Positions 11,601 through 22,475 of a stretch of DNA of 64,000 nucleotides are shown here, one piece after another; position 1 is the first letter of the stretch; each line of letters begins with the position of its first letter. The notes below the pieces were generated by a model. The model did no database searches. It saw nothing but the letters and a program-made list of their open reading frames with translations, and was not told where the DNA came from. Source of the stretch: Pomphorhynchus laevis. Lineage: Eukaryota > Acanthocephala > Palaeacanthocephala > Echinorhynchida > Pomphorhynchidae. The position numbers were made by a program, and so were the translations under genes. Location of the stretch: assembly GCA_012934845.2 (NCBI GenBank), contig WNNJ02003773.1:1-64000 (forward strand), in the 5' to 3' direction.

Positions 11601-13170
11601 ATTTTTCGCTCGTGACATTGCAGAACAAATGCACACTAGATCCTTTCTCAACTACAATATTCGGATTAATCTCTATTTTCGGTATTCTGTGATACCCTAA
11701 ATATGAAGAATGACATATTTTGTAAAAATAAGAGAATGCTAAATCCAAAGTCATCAATAAATTTAAGTATATCAATAAAGATTGGATATTCACAACATTT
11801 ACATTAAATCAACATTGCTTTAATATGCAAATTTAAAATATTAACATTACTTATATAAATTAACATTAATTTAATTTTTTAATTTGAAGAATATTTGGTT
11901 TAAATGCAAAACTTTATTAAAATTTCGGCATTGATAGAGTACATCACTGCCAATGATTGTAGTTGTATTCGATCTATTTATTTTTCCGAGATAAATTCCA
12001 ATATGTTTGTCTGAAAACGCTTTTGCTAACTGTGTTTGCAGTGAATGTAGTGTCTAATAATTTTATATTGACTACTCCACAACAAGTTACTGCACTTATC
12101 ATTTGTTAAATAAAAATAATTATAAACTAGCAGATGTTAATTCGGTCATTACGTAAATTCTGAATTCAAATTTCGTGAAACAGTTTTGCTGCAAGCTCAA
12201 TTTCCGCACAGAATTGTCGTAAATCGACAATTCTGTACATAATTGTCGTAAAAATAAACGTTCAATTTTGTCATTGGGTTATTTATTTGAATTGAAATTA
12301 ATTGGCAATAAATTCAAATCAATCAAACTATTCACTATTGACAGCAAGGTAATAATTGTCTTCAGATTTTAGATATTTAATTAAACATTGAATTGGTACC
12401 GCCAAATTACAAGTAATTCGTACGTATGTTTTCACAAACCAATTTGTATAAACTGAAATCAAAATATTTAATTCTGATGTGTTAGAAACATCAGAAAGAG
12501 ATGTTTGAGATTGCAATATCTCCCAATATCAAATAGTTTTAAAAAATATTATGAAAAAGTCGTCATTGTAAGTACGTGATTTTTTAAGAAAAATAAAATA
12601 AATTATAAAATAAATAATAATAATTTATTATAGATTTAAATTTAAATTATAATAATTAATTATAAAATATATGTTATAAATTTAGTAATTATTATTGATC
12701 ACAACGGTCTATACAGACAATTATAAATGAGTTTTAAATAAAAAAAATAAAAACTTTTTAAATAGGTAAAATAAAAACTAATATGTACTTAACAAGCTGA
12801 AACTTAGCTTGATTTTTAATATTTTAGTTTTGATTTCTAAAAATATTGATAAATTTCGTTAACTAACCTTGGCTCGCATTTACGATTTGTATTTCAAGTA
12901 TTTGTTCCTCTATTAAATAGTTATTGGCAAATGCTCGACACGAGACTTCAAATTTTATTGGCATAGAAAATAGTAATTCAATGCATATTTGCTCTTTGTT
13001 TTGGCTTTTCAAGTTTGTCATTTTTACTCTATCCATTAAGCTATTTTCTCTCTTCCACCATACAAGTTTTGCATGCAAATCGTTTTCTGTTTTACAACAT
13101 GCATGAACAATTGTTCCATCTTTTAATTTAATTGGAGTTATCAGTGCCGACGGTTCAATTACTATGCTAG
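2561..13170 (-). CDS. Ig/FN3 cell-adhesion protein gene (L1CAM/neuroglian-like), partial
   Basis: Seven minus-strand exons, in coding order 13170-12868, 11696-11481, 10473-10183, 7878-7657, 6475-6297, 2817-2709 and 2665-2561, join with compatible phases and GT-AG borders at every junction. They encode about 475 residues: three immunoglobulin domains followed by one complete and the start of a second fibronectin type III domain. Such proteins are cell-surface adhesion and axon-guidance receptors. The linker between Ig2 and Ig3, with a PPRILFPP motif before a new Ig strand, resembles the Ig2-Ig3 linker of the L1/NrCAM/neurofascin family (known for that family). Signal peptide, transmembrane segment and cytoplasmic tail were not found, so both ends are missing. 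The direct Ig3-to-FN3 junction means fewer Ig domains than vertebrate L1 (six), so the exact family is inferred. Confidence 0.82.
2709..2817 (-). CDS. Adhesion gene exon: FN3 domain 1, C-terminal half
   Basis: A 109-bp exon between AACAAAG and GTATTAA, separated from the previous exon by 3.5 kb of mobile DNA. It encodes VDGLHPFTNYSASIKGRN and SRGYGLTSNIISFTT, the second half of a textbook FN3 domain (L-x-P-x-T-x-Y, then N-x-x-G-x-G). The following intron is only 43 bp. Confidence 0.85.
3267..3588 (-). mobile_element. Fragment of reverse-transcriptase-associated region
   Basis: Minus-strand open frame containing FLALPTLMSGLGLGN, which resembles the LSLPxRxGGLGLxN motif found downstream of the RT in a widespread invertebrate retroelement family. 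The module at 23.6 kb carries the next conserved block of what looks like the same family. Broken remnant in an intron of the adhesion gene. Confidence 0.5.
3541..5245 (+). mobile_element. LINE remnant with APE-type endonuclease (RTE-like)
   Basis: Two overlapping frames together cover an apurinic-endonuclease-like domain: VLFGDFNANVGSD at about 4138-4180 (catalytic Asp and Asn), then SIIDFVIVS at about 4350-4375 in a second frame, then a histidine motif LSTDHYLVV at about 4420-4450 in a third. The pre-RT spacer ends with KQKSPQTVYDK near 4950-4985, after which the copy jumps to the 3' region (5020-5240). The whole RT is missing, so this is an internally deleted, frameshifted copy. The 3' part is shared with 44.04-44.34 kb. 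It sits in the intron between FN3 half-exons. Confidence 0.7.
5570..5780. repeat. Foldback (palindromic) element with hammerhead-like cores
   Basis: Two arms of roughly 90 bp are inverted copies of each other around a short centre (for example AACGAAGAAG at 5591 and its complement ending at 5760). Each arm holds CTGATGA, a perfect 6-bp stem with a short loop (GATAGC AGGA GCTATC at 5700-5715) and, on the plus strand, GAAA (5716-5719). This is the order of a hammerhead core, but with one extra T after CTGATGA. Related to the module at 21 and 30 kb. Confidence 0.7.
5781..6290. other. AT-rich intron DNA
   Basis: TATA-type simple repeats (6050-6170) and a fragment of the PLE-linked module around 5985-6040 (AGCTGGATCAAAGAAAAG). 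No gene seen. Confidence 0.6.
6297..6475 (-). CDS. Adhesion gene exon: FN3 domain 1, N-terminal half
   Basis: A 179-bp exon between TCATATTTAG and GTATGA. It encodes FN3 strands A to D (TPLLEILDVFSIKATFQW, then HFILQVFE) and ends RYT in phase 0. The next exon in phase 0 begins VDGLHPFTNYS, restoring the FN3 consensus Y-x-V-x-G-L-x-P-x-T-x-Y. Confidence 0.85.
7330..7548 (+). mobile_element. SINE copy, 5'-truncated, with GC-rich hairpin
   Basis: Matches the body of the SINE at 15.18-15.37 kb (GGGTCGAAACG, CAGCAGCTGATG, CCTGCTGTATCAA, then CAATCAAGTTAAAT). At its left edge a 14-bp perfect hairpin (7335-7348 with 7355-7368, loop TGATCG) comes from an inverted duplication of the segment just behind the B box. 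It lies in the intron between the Ig3 and FN3 exons. Confidence 0.8.
7657..7878 (-). CDS. Adhesion gene exon: Ig domain 3, C-terminal half
   Basis: A 222-bp exon between ATATTTCAG and GTATTT. It supplies the second half of Ig3: VKIDQPGYIECIANNKYG (strand F and the canonical NxxG turn). It ends YYEIK plus one base, which with the AA of the exon at 6475 gives Glu and leads directly into the FN3 domain. Confidence 0.85.
7879..10182. other. Large AT-rich intron
   Basis: Intron of the adhesion gene splitting Ig3. It holds AT-rich DNA and ATATTATA simple repeats (9860-10030). No exon, RNA gene or recognisable element found. Confidence 0.6.
10183..10473 (-). CDS. Adhesion gene exon: Ig2 C-terminus, linker, Ig3 N-terminus
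   Basis: A 291-bp exon. It starts with strands E-F-G of Ig2 (DDNGQYFCSASNQYG, the classic D-x-G-x-Y-x-C motif), continues through a long linker of about 30 residues with PPRILFPP, and ends in Ig3 strands B-C (VVILKCYSNG, then KTVWMR). The exon arrangement, with an intron in the middle of each Ig domain, is typical of IgCAM genes. Confidence 0.88.
11481..11696 (-). CDS. Adhesion gene exon: Ig domain 2, N-terminal half
   Basis: A 216-bp exon between CATATTTAG and GTAAGTT. It carries Ig strand B (SSVHLFCNVTS) and strand C (AIRWWHL). It is completed by the exon at 10473: the split Ser codon joins YSS to ILRVSNAKEDDNGQYFC. Confidence 0.85.
12868..13170 (-). CDS. Adhesion gene exon: first Ig domain
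   Basis: A 303-bp exon bordered by TTTAATTCAG and GTTAGT. It encodes a whole Ig-like domain: strand B cysteines in HACCKTE, strand C tryptophans in LVWWKR and strand F cysteine in VSCRAF. It begins with two bases of a split codon and ends with one, matching the next exon at 11696. The upstream exon with a signal peptide was not identified. Confidence 0.8.
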
Positions 13171-13489
13171 CTGAATTAAATTAATCATAAACAATCGGAA
13201 CATAACTTTAGCAAACCTTTTATTGTAAGTAGATGGTTAAGCAAGCAAACCAGGACAGATAACCTTAACAAATTGTGGTAATATTTAGAATAAAAATGAA
13301 TATTATAATATATTATTATATTATATATTATATTATTATATTATATTGTAAATTTTAATTCATGTCATCCTTTATATTAGTTAATGATAGTTTTATAGAC
13401 ATGATATGAAATTTTTTTCTTTATTATTGCATGGTTTTAACATGTCCTTTTCAAGCAAATAATAAAATAATCTACGTTTAAAAAGTGTC

Positions 13490-14185
13490 GAGAGAAAGAT
13501 CACTACTGTAATCGACCTACGCTAATTTGTTCTTCATACGATGACGTAAATTCTGAACAACAAAGGGTCATCAATGTACTTGTTTCAAGTGGCTTTCCTA
13601 AATGGGTAAAATTAGAAGATCATTTGACTAGCAAGTGTGAGAAGAAGCGGAAGTAGACTGGAGGTCACAGTGTAACAAAAAGGTTCGACCCGTTTTGCCG
13701 GCATTACTTATACTACCGATGCGGTTTCAAACTGTCTTCACTGTTGTCTCTCTTCATCTACAGCTCAAGTTAATATGCGCATATTTCTGGTTTGTGTAAA
13801 CGAATGCTCAATTCGGATAATTATACCGTTCACAGAATCAATTGTAGAGTTTGAGAACAGTCATACCTAGTCAGACGTCGCAAAACCTTTGTATGCATAT
13901 AAAACAACATAAATATTGTCTAATAAGAGGAGACACGAATTCAGCTATATGTAATCATGTTATGGATACTGATCACGATATTAATTGTCTGTTATTTATT
14001 AGTCAATTCATAAAAATGACGTTTATTTTAAATTTTATTTTTTATTTTTATTTTTTAACTTGATTTAAATTATAGAAAATCTAAAAACAATTATTAATTT
14101 TATTATTTAATTATTAAATTTTGATTTAGCATTATTATGTTTTGTTTATTTTATAATTAGAAACCAATACGTAGACTCAGTTAGC
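13490..14185 (+). mobile_element. PLE fragment: GIY-YIG endonuclease end and 3' tail
   Basis: The stretch QTSQNLCMHIKQHKYCLIRG followed by SAICNHVMDTDHDIN (about 13870-13985) matches the C-terminal half of a Penelope-type GIY-YIG endonuclease (T-x-x-x-L-x-x-R/H-x-x-x-H, then S-A-x-x-x-H). It is followed by a tail shared with 22.26-22.47 and 26.23-26.43 kb (TATTAGTCAATTCATAAAAA onward). The copy is truncated and broken. Confidence 0.7.
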
Positions 14186-14356
14186 TGATTTAATGTAGAA
14201 AATATTTGTTATAACAATGACTTATTTCGGAGACTCAATTTTGTAAACTAATTTCGATAACTTTTAATCTTTCCGCAATTATTAGTAGTCGATAAAATAA
14301 TTAGATTGTAATCAGATTTATATATGTTATTTATTATAACTAAATAATAAGTTCTT

Positions 14357-14573
14357 CTGATTGTGGCACGACATTATCCTCACATGTATTGATCTTATTT
14401 TTAATACAGCAGGACGTTACTAATCAGTCTGGGTGGGTCTCATCAGCTGCTGACCCAGACCTACATTTCACGTTTCAACCCTTATTTTCTGCTTTCTCCG
14501 TACACTGGTGCTGATCGGATTCAAACTCAGGACGTCTGTATCGCGATTCAACGCTACATCCACTCAGCTGGCT
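14357..14573 (-). mobile_element. SINE copy, tRNA-derived
   Basis: Reverse-orientation copy. On the minus strand a tRNA-like promoter is visible: an A-box-like CCAGCTGAGTGG and a B-box-like GTTTGAATCCG about 40 bp later, followed by the SINE body. tRNA derivation is inferred from box spacing and sequence. Confidence 0.75.
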
Positions 14574-14690
14574 CCTGCTGTATCAAGAATAGCGTCCTGT
14601 TGTATCAAGAATAGGAACAATACCTGTGAGGATAATGTCGTGCCACAATCAGAAGAATTTCAGCTCATAGATGTACTCAAGTTAAATTCA
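14574..14690 (+). mobile_element. SINE 3' half
   Basis: Direct-orientation copy of the SINE tail (GTATCAAGAATAGGAACAAT through CTCAAGTTAAA), abutting the inverted copy on its left. Confidence 0.75.
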
Positions 14691-14693
14691 AAC

Positions 14694-14895
14694 ATTCATT
14701 GCGAGTGGCAGCATGAAAAATCAGTGATCCGGCTAGCGGATCACACAACTAGGTAGGTTTCTAATAGATCGTTAGAATACGATCCCCTACCAAAAGCAAT
14801 ATACAGAAATGCATATCTACACCACTGGAGCAACCATTCTATTGGATATGGCATTGAATCACGATAAAGACGTTTAGAGTTCTAATATATTATAT
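14694..14895 (+). mobile_element. SINE head module, copy 1
   Basis: Copy of the 5' head of the composite SINE (from AACATTCATTGCGAGTGGC to the tRNA-like segment), about 85-90% similar to 14975-15150 by eye. It breaks off after the tRNA-like part. Confidence 0.7.
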
Positions 14896-14899
14896 TAGT

Positions 14900-14974
14900 T
14901 TATTCTTCTGATTGTGGCACGACATTATCCTCACAGGTATTGTTCCTATTCTTGATACAGCAGGACGCTACTAA
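14900..14974 (-). mobile_element. SINE tail fragment
   Basis: Short inverted copy of the SINE tail (ATTCTTCTGATTGTGGCACG onward). Confidence 0.7.
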
Positions 14975-15368
14975 AAACATTCATTGCAAGTGGCAGCATG
15001 AAAAATTAGTGATACGGCTAGTGGATCACACAACTAGGTAGGTTTCTAATAGATCGTTAGAATATGACCCCCTACCAAAAGTAATATACAGAAATGTATA
15101 TATGTACCATTGAAGCCGCCAATCTAGTGGATGTAACGTCAAATCGCGATACAGACGTCCTAGTTCGAATCCGGTCAGCATCAGTCTACGGAGAAAGCAG
15201 ATAATAAGGGTCGAAACGTGAAATGTAGATCTCGGTCAGCAGCTAATGAGACCCACCCAGACTGATTAGCAGCGTCATGCTGTATCAAAAATAAGATCAA
15301 TACCTGTGAGGATGATGTCGTGCCACAATCAGAAGAATTTCAGCTCACAGATGTAATCAAGTTAAATT
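14975..15368 (+). mobile_element. Composite tRNA-SINE, near full length
   Basis: The most complete copy: a head of about 140 bp, a tRNA-related segment (15112-15180) with AATCTAGTGGAT and the B-box-like GTTCGAATCC, and a body (15181-15368) with GGGTCGAAACG, CAGCAGCTAATGAGACCC and a 3' end CAAGTTAAATTAAATAATAA. GGGTC and GACCC could form a 5-bp stem around the GAAAC...CTAATGA pair. SINEs are mobilised by LINE machinery; no partner with the same tail was identified here. Confidence 0.78.
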
Positions 15369-17937
15369 AAATAATAAGTTTAACTGAACTTATTAGTAGT
15401 TAATTAGTAGTTTAGCAGTTTTAATTTTTATAGCTTTAAGTTTAGTTTTTTTATTTTAATTATTTATTATAAAATATATATAATTAAATAACTGTTTCAG
15501 TGAAACTAATTTTGATGTATTATATACAATTGTTAAATTACTTATTTTCGCAAAGAATATTTTAACAAATAAGTTTTATATTTCTGTTTTCTTTGTCTTC
15601 ATTTGTTTCCGCGCTTATTCCAAGTTTTTTTTTAACTTATTATATTACGTTGGATTTTGAGAACGTAATATTTTGAACGATATTATTGATTGTTGATTGT
15701 TTCGTTAAAATTAATGAACAGTGTTTATCAAAACGTTTGCACACTTGAATAATATCAAGTATATATAGATGCACGCCTGTTTAGTTACGCATATGAAACA
15801 TGCCGTGTAACTTCTAAACTAATTCAATACTTTAAAATATTCGTATTTTAAAACTTAATATGTTTAGATAACTCAGCCATAATTGTTCTTCAAAAATATT
15901 TTATTCAAAATTATTTTTTCACAATAGTCTGACAAAATGTGTTTTGTCTAAACAACAAATTATCGAATTAATTTTGGAACATATTATCTAGAATCACTTT
16001 AACTTAAATAATAATACCTTATATTATTTTTCAAATTGCTCACCTAACGTTTAAGTGAAAACGACGGTGTAATTAGGACGCGATAGTGAGAAGAGAATCA
16101 AAATTGCTATAAAATTGTCTTAAAATCCGAACTGAAAATAATTTCTATTCATTTTTGTGAATTGGAATAAATTCGCATGCTTACAAAAGTAACATCAAAT
16201 TATATTTATGTATTTATCGTATTTAAAAGTATTTATTTTTCAATACTAATATCAAAACGTATTGTGAACTTTAATGTCTGTTTAATTCATTCTGTCCAAC
16301 ACAATTATTTAGTAGTCACAATGTAACTACTAAATAGTTTACTATGTATTGTGATAAGTGATCAAATAATATTATGCAAGAAACTGTCGTTGCATATAAA
16401 AATATTCTTTAAAGCTTTTCAATGTCGTCAAGATGTCATCTTAGTAATTATGTTGTCAACGAAATATACAATTTATTTTGAATACTTACAATCAACTCTT
16501 TCCATTTTAGTAATTCAATAATCTTGAACTATTTCTTTAATGTTGATTTTAAAAAATAATATTCCTAAAATAATTTCTAAAATTTCAGACATTGAACTTA
16601 CATGTCAATATACAAATCGTCTTCTAAATTAAATGCCGAATCACTAATAACTCCATAAAGCTGTTTTATACAAGGAAGGAAAATGTACCAGCAAATTCAA
16701 AACAGAAATAATCTGATTATATAATCTCAATTTTGTTTGGTGATTCTCCTTCCAACAATTCACCAGCTACCTTTTAATAGATTGATAGAGTTTGATATGG
16801 TAAACGAAAAATAATAGCCTAAAATGTTATCATTAAAAATACTTAAAATTTGCCCGATTAATACAATTTTAAAACAAATTACGCAGAACAAATAGCGATA
16901 AATAGCATATTCGTAATGCTCTTATGCATTCGTAATGCAAATTTGGAAAATACTGCCGGATAATCTTCAGAAGCTCTAGGCAGACGAAAACCTAATGGAC
17001 CGCTTAACTCGATATCTTAAACCTAGTTATCCAGCATGAAATAAAACAACTTTGATAATATTAGTCTTCATTGTATATCAAATAGCGGCTTCTCCATTTT
17101 AATGTTTCAATTTGATATTTTTGTCAAAATATTAGCTAACAAATCAATTTAAAAAGATAGATGTGACCATGTACATTGTAATCTGATGCAGTCAGCGTTT
17201 CGTCTAGTATACAAATTGTATCCTAAATGACATAGACAATTGCAAATACTTTGAGTAAAGATTTGTGTACATTTCTTTACATTCAATCATTATTTCAAAA
17301 TAAAATTTTTCGTTATCAATCAATGTCTTCACCGAGATGCTGTACTCGAAACACCGATAATCATGCATTGAAGTTCAAAATGCTAAATAGTATATATTGT
17401 AGTTTTGGTTAACAGTTTTGTCGGCAATACTTAAAAGTCAAACTATTTCACGGGAAATATTATTTATTGTCAGTTCGTAAATATAAATATATTTACGAAT
17501 ATATTTATTTATATTTAATATAAATATATTTATCTAATATAAATATTTGCTTTTAAGCCGAATTTTTTCAATACAATTGATTATTTAGGTAAAACTTTTT
17601 TATAAAAACTTGTAATCGTTTTAGCTTAAGTGAAAATTCATCCTCACATAACTTGCAAAATCTAAAAATATCTAAATTTACGTTTATGTAAATAAACAGA
17701 TTATGTAAATATTCTATTATTTAAATATTATGATAATAATATTTAATTTATAAATTAAATATTAATTTTTTATAATCTATAGATTATGCTGATAATATAT
17801 TATAAATTAATATGTTTTTATTATTAATCTATAATAAACATTTATTATGTAAATAATAAATAATATTTATTGAATATTAATATATTAACTATTAATATTT
17901 AGATTATATTTTTAAATATTAATATTATTAAATAGTA
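15369..17937. other. AT-rich gene-free stretch
   Basis: No gene, RNA gene or named repeat supported. A strong GTAAGT donor follows a short open stretch near 16600-16665 on the minus strand, but nothing ties it to a gene. TATTTA-rich simple sequence occupies 17455-17935. Confidence 0.6.
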
Positions 17938-18221
17938 GTAATCATATAAGCCCGACGCGAACGAATGACAAATGCCGTTTCTTCATCACTATGACTCATC
18001 AGTGCCAGTTCCCTCCCATTGCTAAATGCAGAGGAGGACTAGTAGACGGCAATCAACAAATGAATCAAACGCATGATGCACTATAAAATCTCCAGTAACA
18101 TCATCTAGAATGCTGAATTAGCACTACAGCTTCACCAGTGGTAGGGAACTCGCACTGATGAGTCATAGTGATGACGAAACAGCATTCGTCATTCTTTCGT
18201 GTCGGGCTTATATGTGATTAC
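17938..18221. mobile_element. Foldback element A with hammerhead cores
   Basis: About 284 bp with inverted arms of about 90 bp (outer ends GTAATCATATAAGCCCGAC and its complement). In the right arm, plus strand: CTGATGA (18155-18161), stem GTCA/TGAC with loop TAGTGA (18162-18175), then GAAAC (18176-18180), a perfect hammerhead core. The left arm carries the same core on the minus strand (18002-17977) with one stem mismatch. The segment AGCATTCGTC after GAAAC supplies a GTC cleavage triplet, but I could not pair stem I. No coding capacity. Confidence 0.78.
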
Positions 18222-21060
18222 AAAAAATTCACGCGGAATGATATCATCATTTGAGATATTAAATATTAATAATTTGGAATATTAAATTTAACATTATATC
18301 CATATATCTTTTGCAACTGAAGAAAGATTATCTAACAGCAATCATTGCAGAAAATAATAATAATTAATTAAAAATTTGAAATAATTATTTCAAATATTTT
18401 TATTTCAAATAATAATAAATTTGAAATAAAAAGAAAATTGCAGAAATATAATAAATTAAAGCTATGGAATTACCGTTGACAAATTCTTAAATACAAATGA
18501 ATGAATTGCAATCTTTCAAATTTTGACTTAAAAATATTAGTTGTGTTCCTTATTTTTGTTACAAAAATACAAAATATTTGTATTCAGCTGACTGCATTGA
18601 ATTGACGGATCTACATTAAAGTAATTACAGCTTAGCAGCTACATTGAAATGAATATTTATTTGAATTGAACGACTTGAGCACTTTTGTTGATGTTAACCA
18701 ATGCAGCTTTTTAATAAGTTAATAACAAATGTATCAAATTGTAAATCTTACGATAATTAACTTAATAAACAGAAAAGCACAAAATACCAGATCGTGCGAA
18801 TATTTACAAATTTGTAAGTTATAGCAGATTTATTTGAAAATAGCAGTGCGAGTTATAAATTAATCTATTTTATCGAAAATATTAATTTTCCAAGTTGCGA
18901 CTCTCCTACTTTTGAAGAAATGTACAAATAAAACATGAAATGCGTAGAAACCCTCAATGTACTTCATACAAACATGAAGTACATCTTATCCTGTCGAAGA
19001 TATGTACGTCTGTTAATTCTAATTTTACATTTAAATTAGATATTTCACATCAGATAAACATATTATTTAAATTTTACTAGATTTCATACTGTAATTTTTT
19101 ATTAGAAAATCGTTAAAAAATCTTGAGCTTTAGCATCGATCATAATTCCTAGTTTATTGCTAAAGGCGTATATTTCGGAGTAGTTAAAACTTGGCAAAAT
19201 CAATATGTTGAAACAACAGTGATAGACAACAAGTACAGCAAAATGTGGACGTCGTAATTTGTCTTTTAGTTTTCCTTACTGTATCCTCAAATATGAATTA
19301 ACATTTGTTCATAAAATTGTTCTGAACTGACGTTTGACTTTAGAAAAATATTATGTAAACATTTTGATTTTGGGTAATGAATAACGCACATCTTATGCAT
19401 CATTATGTATTCGTTGCTAATTAGTTAATTATCAAAAATTAGCTGATGATCAGTTAATGTTCAAAAATTGCATTTTGTCAAGTAACATTTTATGCTTAGG
19501 TTATCAACTTTAGTATTTTCGTTGTAAAACAATTTGCAGTTCAAACAAAATGATCAGTGATTCTAATCTCTTTACTAAATTATTACTAATTAGCTGGGAT
19601 TGATTAACTCATGAGACTTGAAAAATAATTACAAAATCAGAAGAACTTTATAATTTTAACGATAGCTGATGCGATCAATAGAATGCATGCTTATTATTTA
19701 CATCTGTAAAATGAATTTAAATCGTTACGACAAATGAATTATCGCGTTTATTAAGGCATTTGCCTTTTTAGAATAAAAATATATATATAATTTAAACATA
19801 ATTTACTTAATTTAAATATAATACGCAAATTAAATTTATTGTGAGCGTTCCGAACGCGTATTTGTTCTTTCATGATAAATAACTGATTTTGATTCGTTTT
19901 AAGTAAAGATTCGGAGGAGAACAATTAAAACATTTTAATTTAAATTCGATTGTAAATTATTATTGTAATTAAATTAATTAAATTCGTTTGTAAATATTCG
20001 TTTGATTATATGCTATGCAGGTCAGTTAAAATAGAATAAAAGCCGAGCGTTTTTTTTCGAAGGCTAGGCTATACGGCATACTTTGATACTTACTACTAGT
20101 ATTTGAGAAAAATAACGTTGTATATACATGATTCAGTTCACTGCTAGTTAGGGCTTTATTTGTTAATCCACTTTCGGTTTGTCGGAAGATTATATTTTGC
20201 TTTACTGTTATTACAAAGATTTCTTTCAGATTTATTAATTCCAAAAAGAATAATTTCGTTATTCTTTTTTCATTTATTCATGTTCATTCATATTATAAGT
20301 ACATTTTAAAAAGTATTTTAATCAAAACTTATTGTTTCTGTAAAGTTAATGCAGTCTTACAGCTCAATATTTAAGGCATAAAGTACAGCTCAATATTTGG
20401 TGCATTAAGTGAACGCCTTGGTCACAAACGACTGTAACTAAGTTACAGTTTGTGCTTTAATTCCGATTTTCGCAAATTGAGTTTTAATTTTGATTTTCGC
20501 AAATTGAATTAATCCTAGTTTTGAGTATTTGTGAGTTTTAAATTTGAATAATTTTTATATACGAGTTTTAGAATTATAGATTCTAAAATCTATAATTATA
20601 GTGAAAATAGTATATAGCGAAATATATATAGTGAAAATAGTATCGTCTACCAAATACTTTATTTGTGCCGAATATTGGTATCAATTAATATTTATATATT
20701 TTCGAATATTTTAACACTTTAACAAGAAATTAACATAAAATATTTTATTCGATAACAATATTTAAATCGAATTTATTAGACAGCGCACTTTTACTCATCT
20801 TGGCCCGAAGCAAAGGTCAAAACATTTTAATTATTTATTTACTTTGATTAATTATTTACCTTTAATTTTATGCAGATGATGAATAATTATATATTTTTTA
20901 AATAGTTGATTAAGATTTATTATTAATAAAACTTATGGTCATTTTTGACTGCAGAGCAATACACTAATTCATTCCATTGTTTTTCGAATAATTAAAAAAT
21001 AATTAAAAAAATAATTAATTAAAAATAATTATTTTTATTTTTTTTATTGATTTAACTAAA
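18222..21060. other. AT-rich gene-free stretch
   Basis: No coding region, RNA gene or recognisable element found. A minus-strand open frame at 20026-20244 resembles nothing I know and has no convincing splice sites. Confidence 0.55.
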
Positions 21061-21079
21061 ATAAAAATTTTAAATAGTT

Positions 21080-21905
21080 GATTATGATCTATTATTGATA
21101 AAGAATTATTGGAGCTGGATCAAAGAAAAGAGGAAAATTTTATTTGATATTTCATTAACTTCTGTTAGCATCTTCGGAAAATTACATAATCAGAGTAATT
21201 TTCTGTAGATCAATAACTATAACTTTAGTTAAAGTAATAATCAATAACTTCAGATTATAAATAGTTGATAATGATCCATTATTGATGAAGAATTATTAGA
21301 GCTGGATAAAAGGGGGTACATTTTATTTGATATTTCGCTAACATTCTGTTAGTAATTTCAGAAAATACTACACCCTACTTTTAGTAGGGGGTAGTATTCT
21401 AAAGATCTATTAGAAATTTAAAATAGTTGATAATGATCCATTATTGATGAAGAATTATTAAAGCTTGTTTATAGAAAAAGGAAAATTTTGATATTTTGCT
21501 AACCTCTGCTAGCATCTTCAGAAAATTACCTTAAGTAATTTTCTGAAGATGCTAACAGATATTAGCGAAATATTGATAAAAAAATTCTTGTTTTCTTTGA
21601 TCCAGCTCCAATAATTATTTATCAATAATAAATCATTATCAACTATTTTAAATTTCTAACAGCGCTTTCAGTGTTGTTTTAAAACATTGTTGCTTCAGTG
21701 TTTAACAACACTGAAAACAGCTGTTTATCGCTAATATCAGCAGCACCTGTTCAAAGAAAATGGCGGCGATCGTTTTACATATTTTATAAAAGCATTCTGA
21801 AGGTAATTTTCTGAAGATGCTAACAGAAGTTAGCGAAATATCAAAAAATTTCCTATTTTCTTTGATTCAGTTCCAATAATTCTTTAATTATCTTTTTAGT
21901 GATTC
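21080..21905. repeat. Cluster of PLE-linked modules, direct and inverted
   Basis: At least five copies of a module of about 110 bp: three in one orientation (about 21085-21200, 21250-21400, 21420-21530) and two inverted (21535-21660, 21790-21900). Core phrase on the forward strand: CTGAAGA, T, GCTAAC, AGAA, GTTAGC, GAAATATC, followed by a TTTGATCCAGCTCCAATAAT block. Neighbouring inverted copies make hairpins (21490-21580). Other copies lie at 29.95, 30.3, 30.5 and 31.6 kb, next to PLE fragments. Confidence 0.8.
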
Positions 21906-22129
21906 AGCATTGTTATTTATAATTATTTTGTAATGATTCAACATTAAGCTTTTATAATCAGAACAATAGTGCTTATGAACGAAGAATAACATGCTATCCG
22001 TCACAAACAGTTGACGTAATAGCAATGGACATTTTGATCTATAGGTGGATGCTAAACTCTTTCCGTGAGCGTTTAAACCATATATTACCACTTTTATCCA
22101 GGTTGATCTATACTTTAACACACTTATCA

Positions 22130-22475
22130 ATTTATTTGCTTCAAATCATGCATGTATCTAATGACCTCGCTGCTATGTTGGGTAGAGGAGTTAGGGGCCG
22201 AAACCTGATAGCATAGCAATTCCTCCTGATGACCTCTAATTCTTATTCTGATACAACGTCTGTTATTTATTAGTCAATTCATAAAAATGACGTTTATTTT
22301 AAATTTAAATTTTTTATTTTAACTTGATTTAAATTATAGAAAATCTAAAAACAATTATTTATTTTATTATTAAATTATTAAATTTTGATTTAGCATTATT
22401 ATGTTTTGTTTATTTTATAATTATATTAAATACGTAGACTCAGCTGATTTGATTTCTAAAGTCTGTACAGAGCTG
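22130..22475 (+). mobile_element. PLE 3' tail copy
   Basis: Matches 26.13-26.43 kb closely: GCTGCTATGTTGGGTAGAGG, GCCGAAACCTGATAGCATAG, then TTCCTCCTGATGACC and an AT-rich tail ending ACGTAGACTCAGCTGATTTG. No RT coding is attached here. Confidence 0.8.

Noticed and set aside
12328-12516. Open frame with ITCNL motif, possibly an extra Ig exon
   Set aside because: Exons at 12868 and 11696 join in perfect phase without it, and no good donor follows; could at most be an unused or relic exon.
14357-15368. Functional tRNA genes
   Set aside because: A- and B-box-like sequences belong to repeated SINE copies; no cloverleaf with intact acceptor stem.
16600-16665. Possible small exon before a strong GTAAGT donor (minus strand)
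   Set aside because: Its phase does not fit the first known adhesion-gene exon, and it is too short to recognise.
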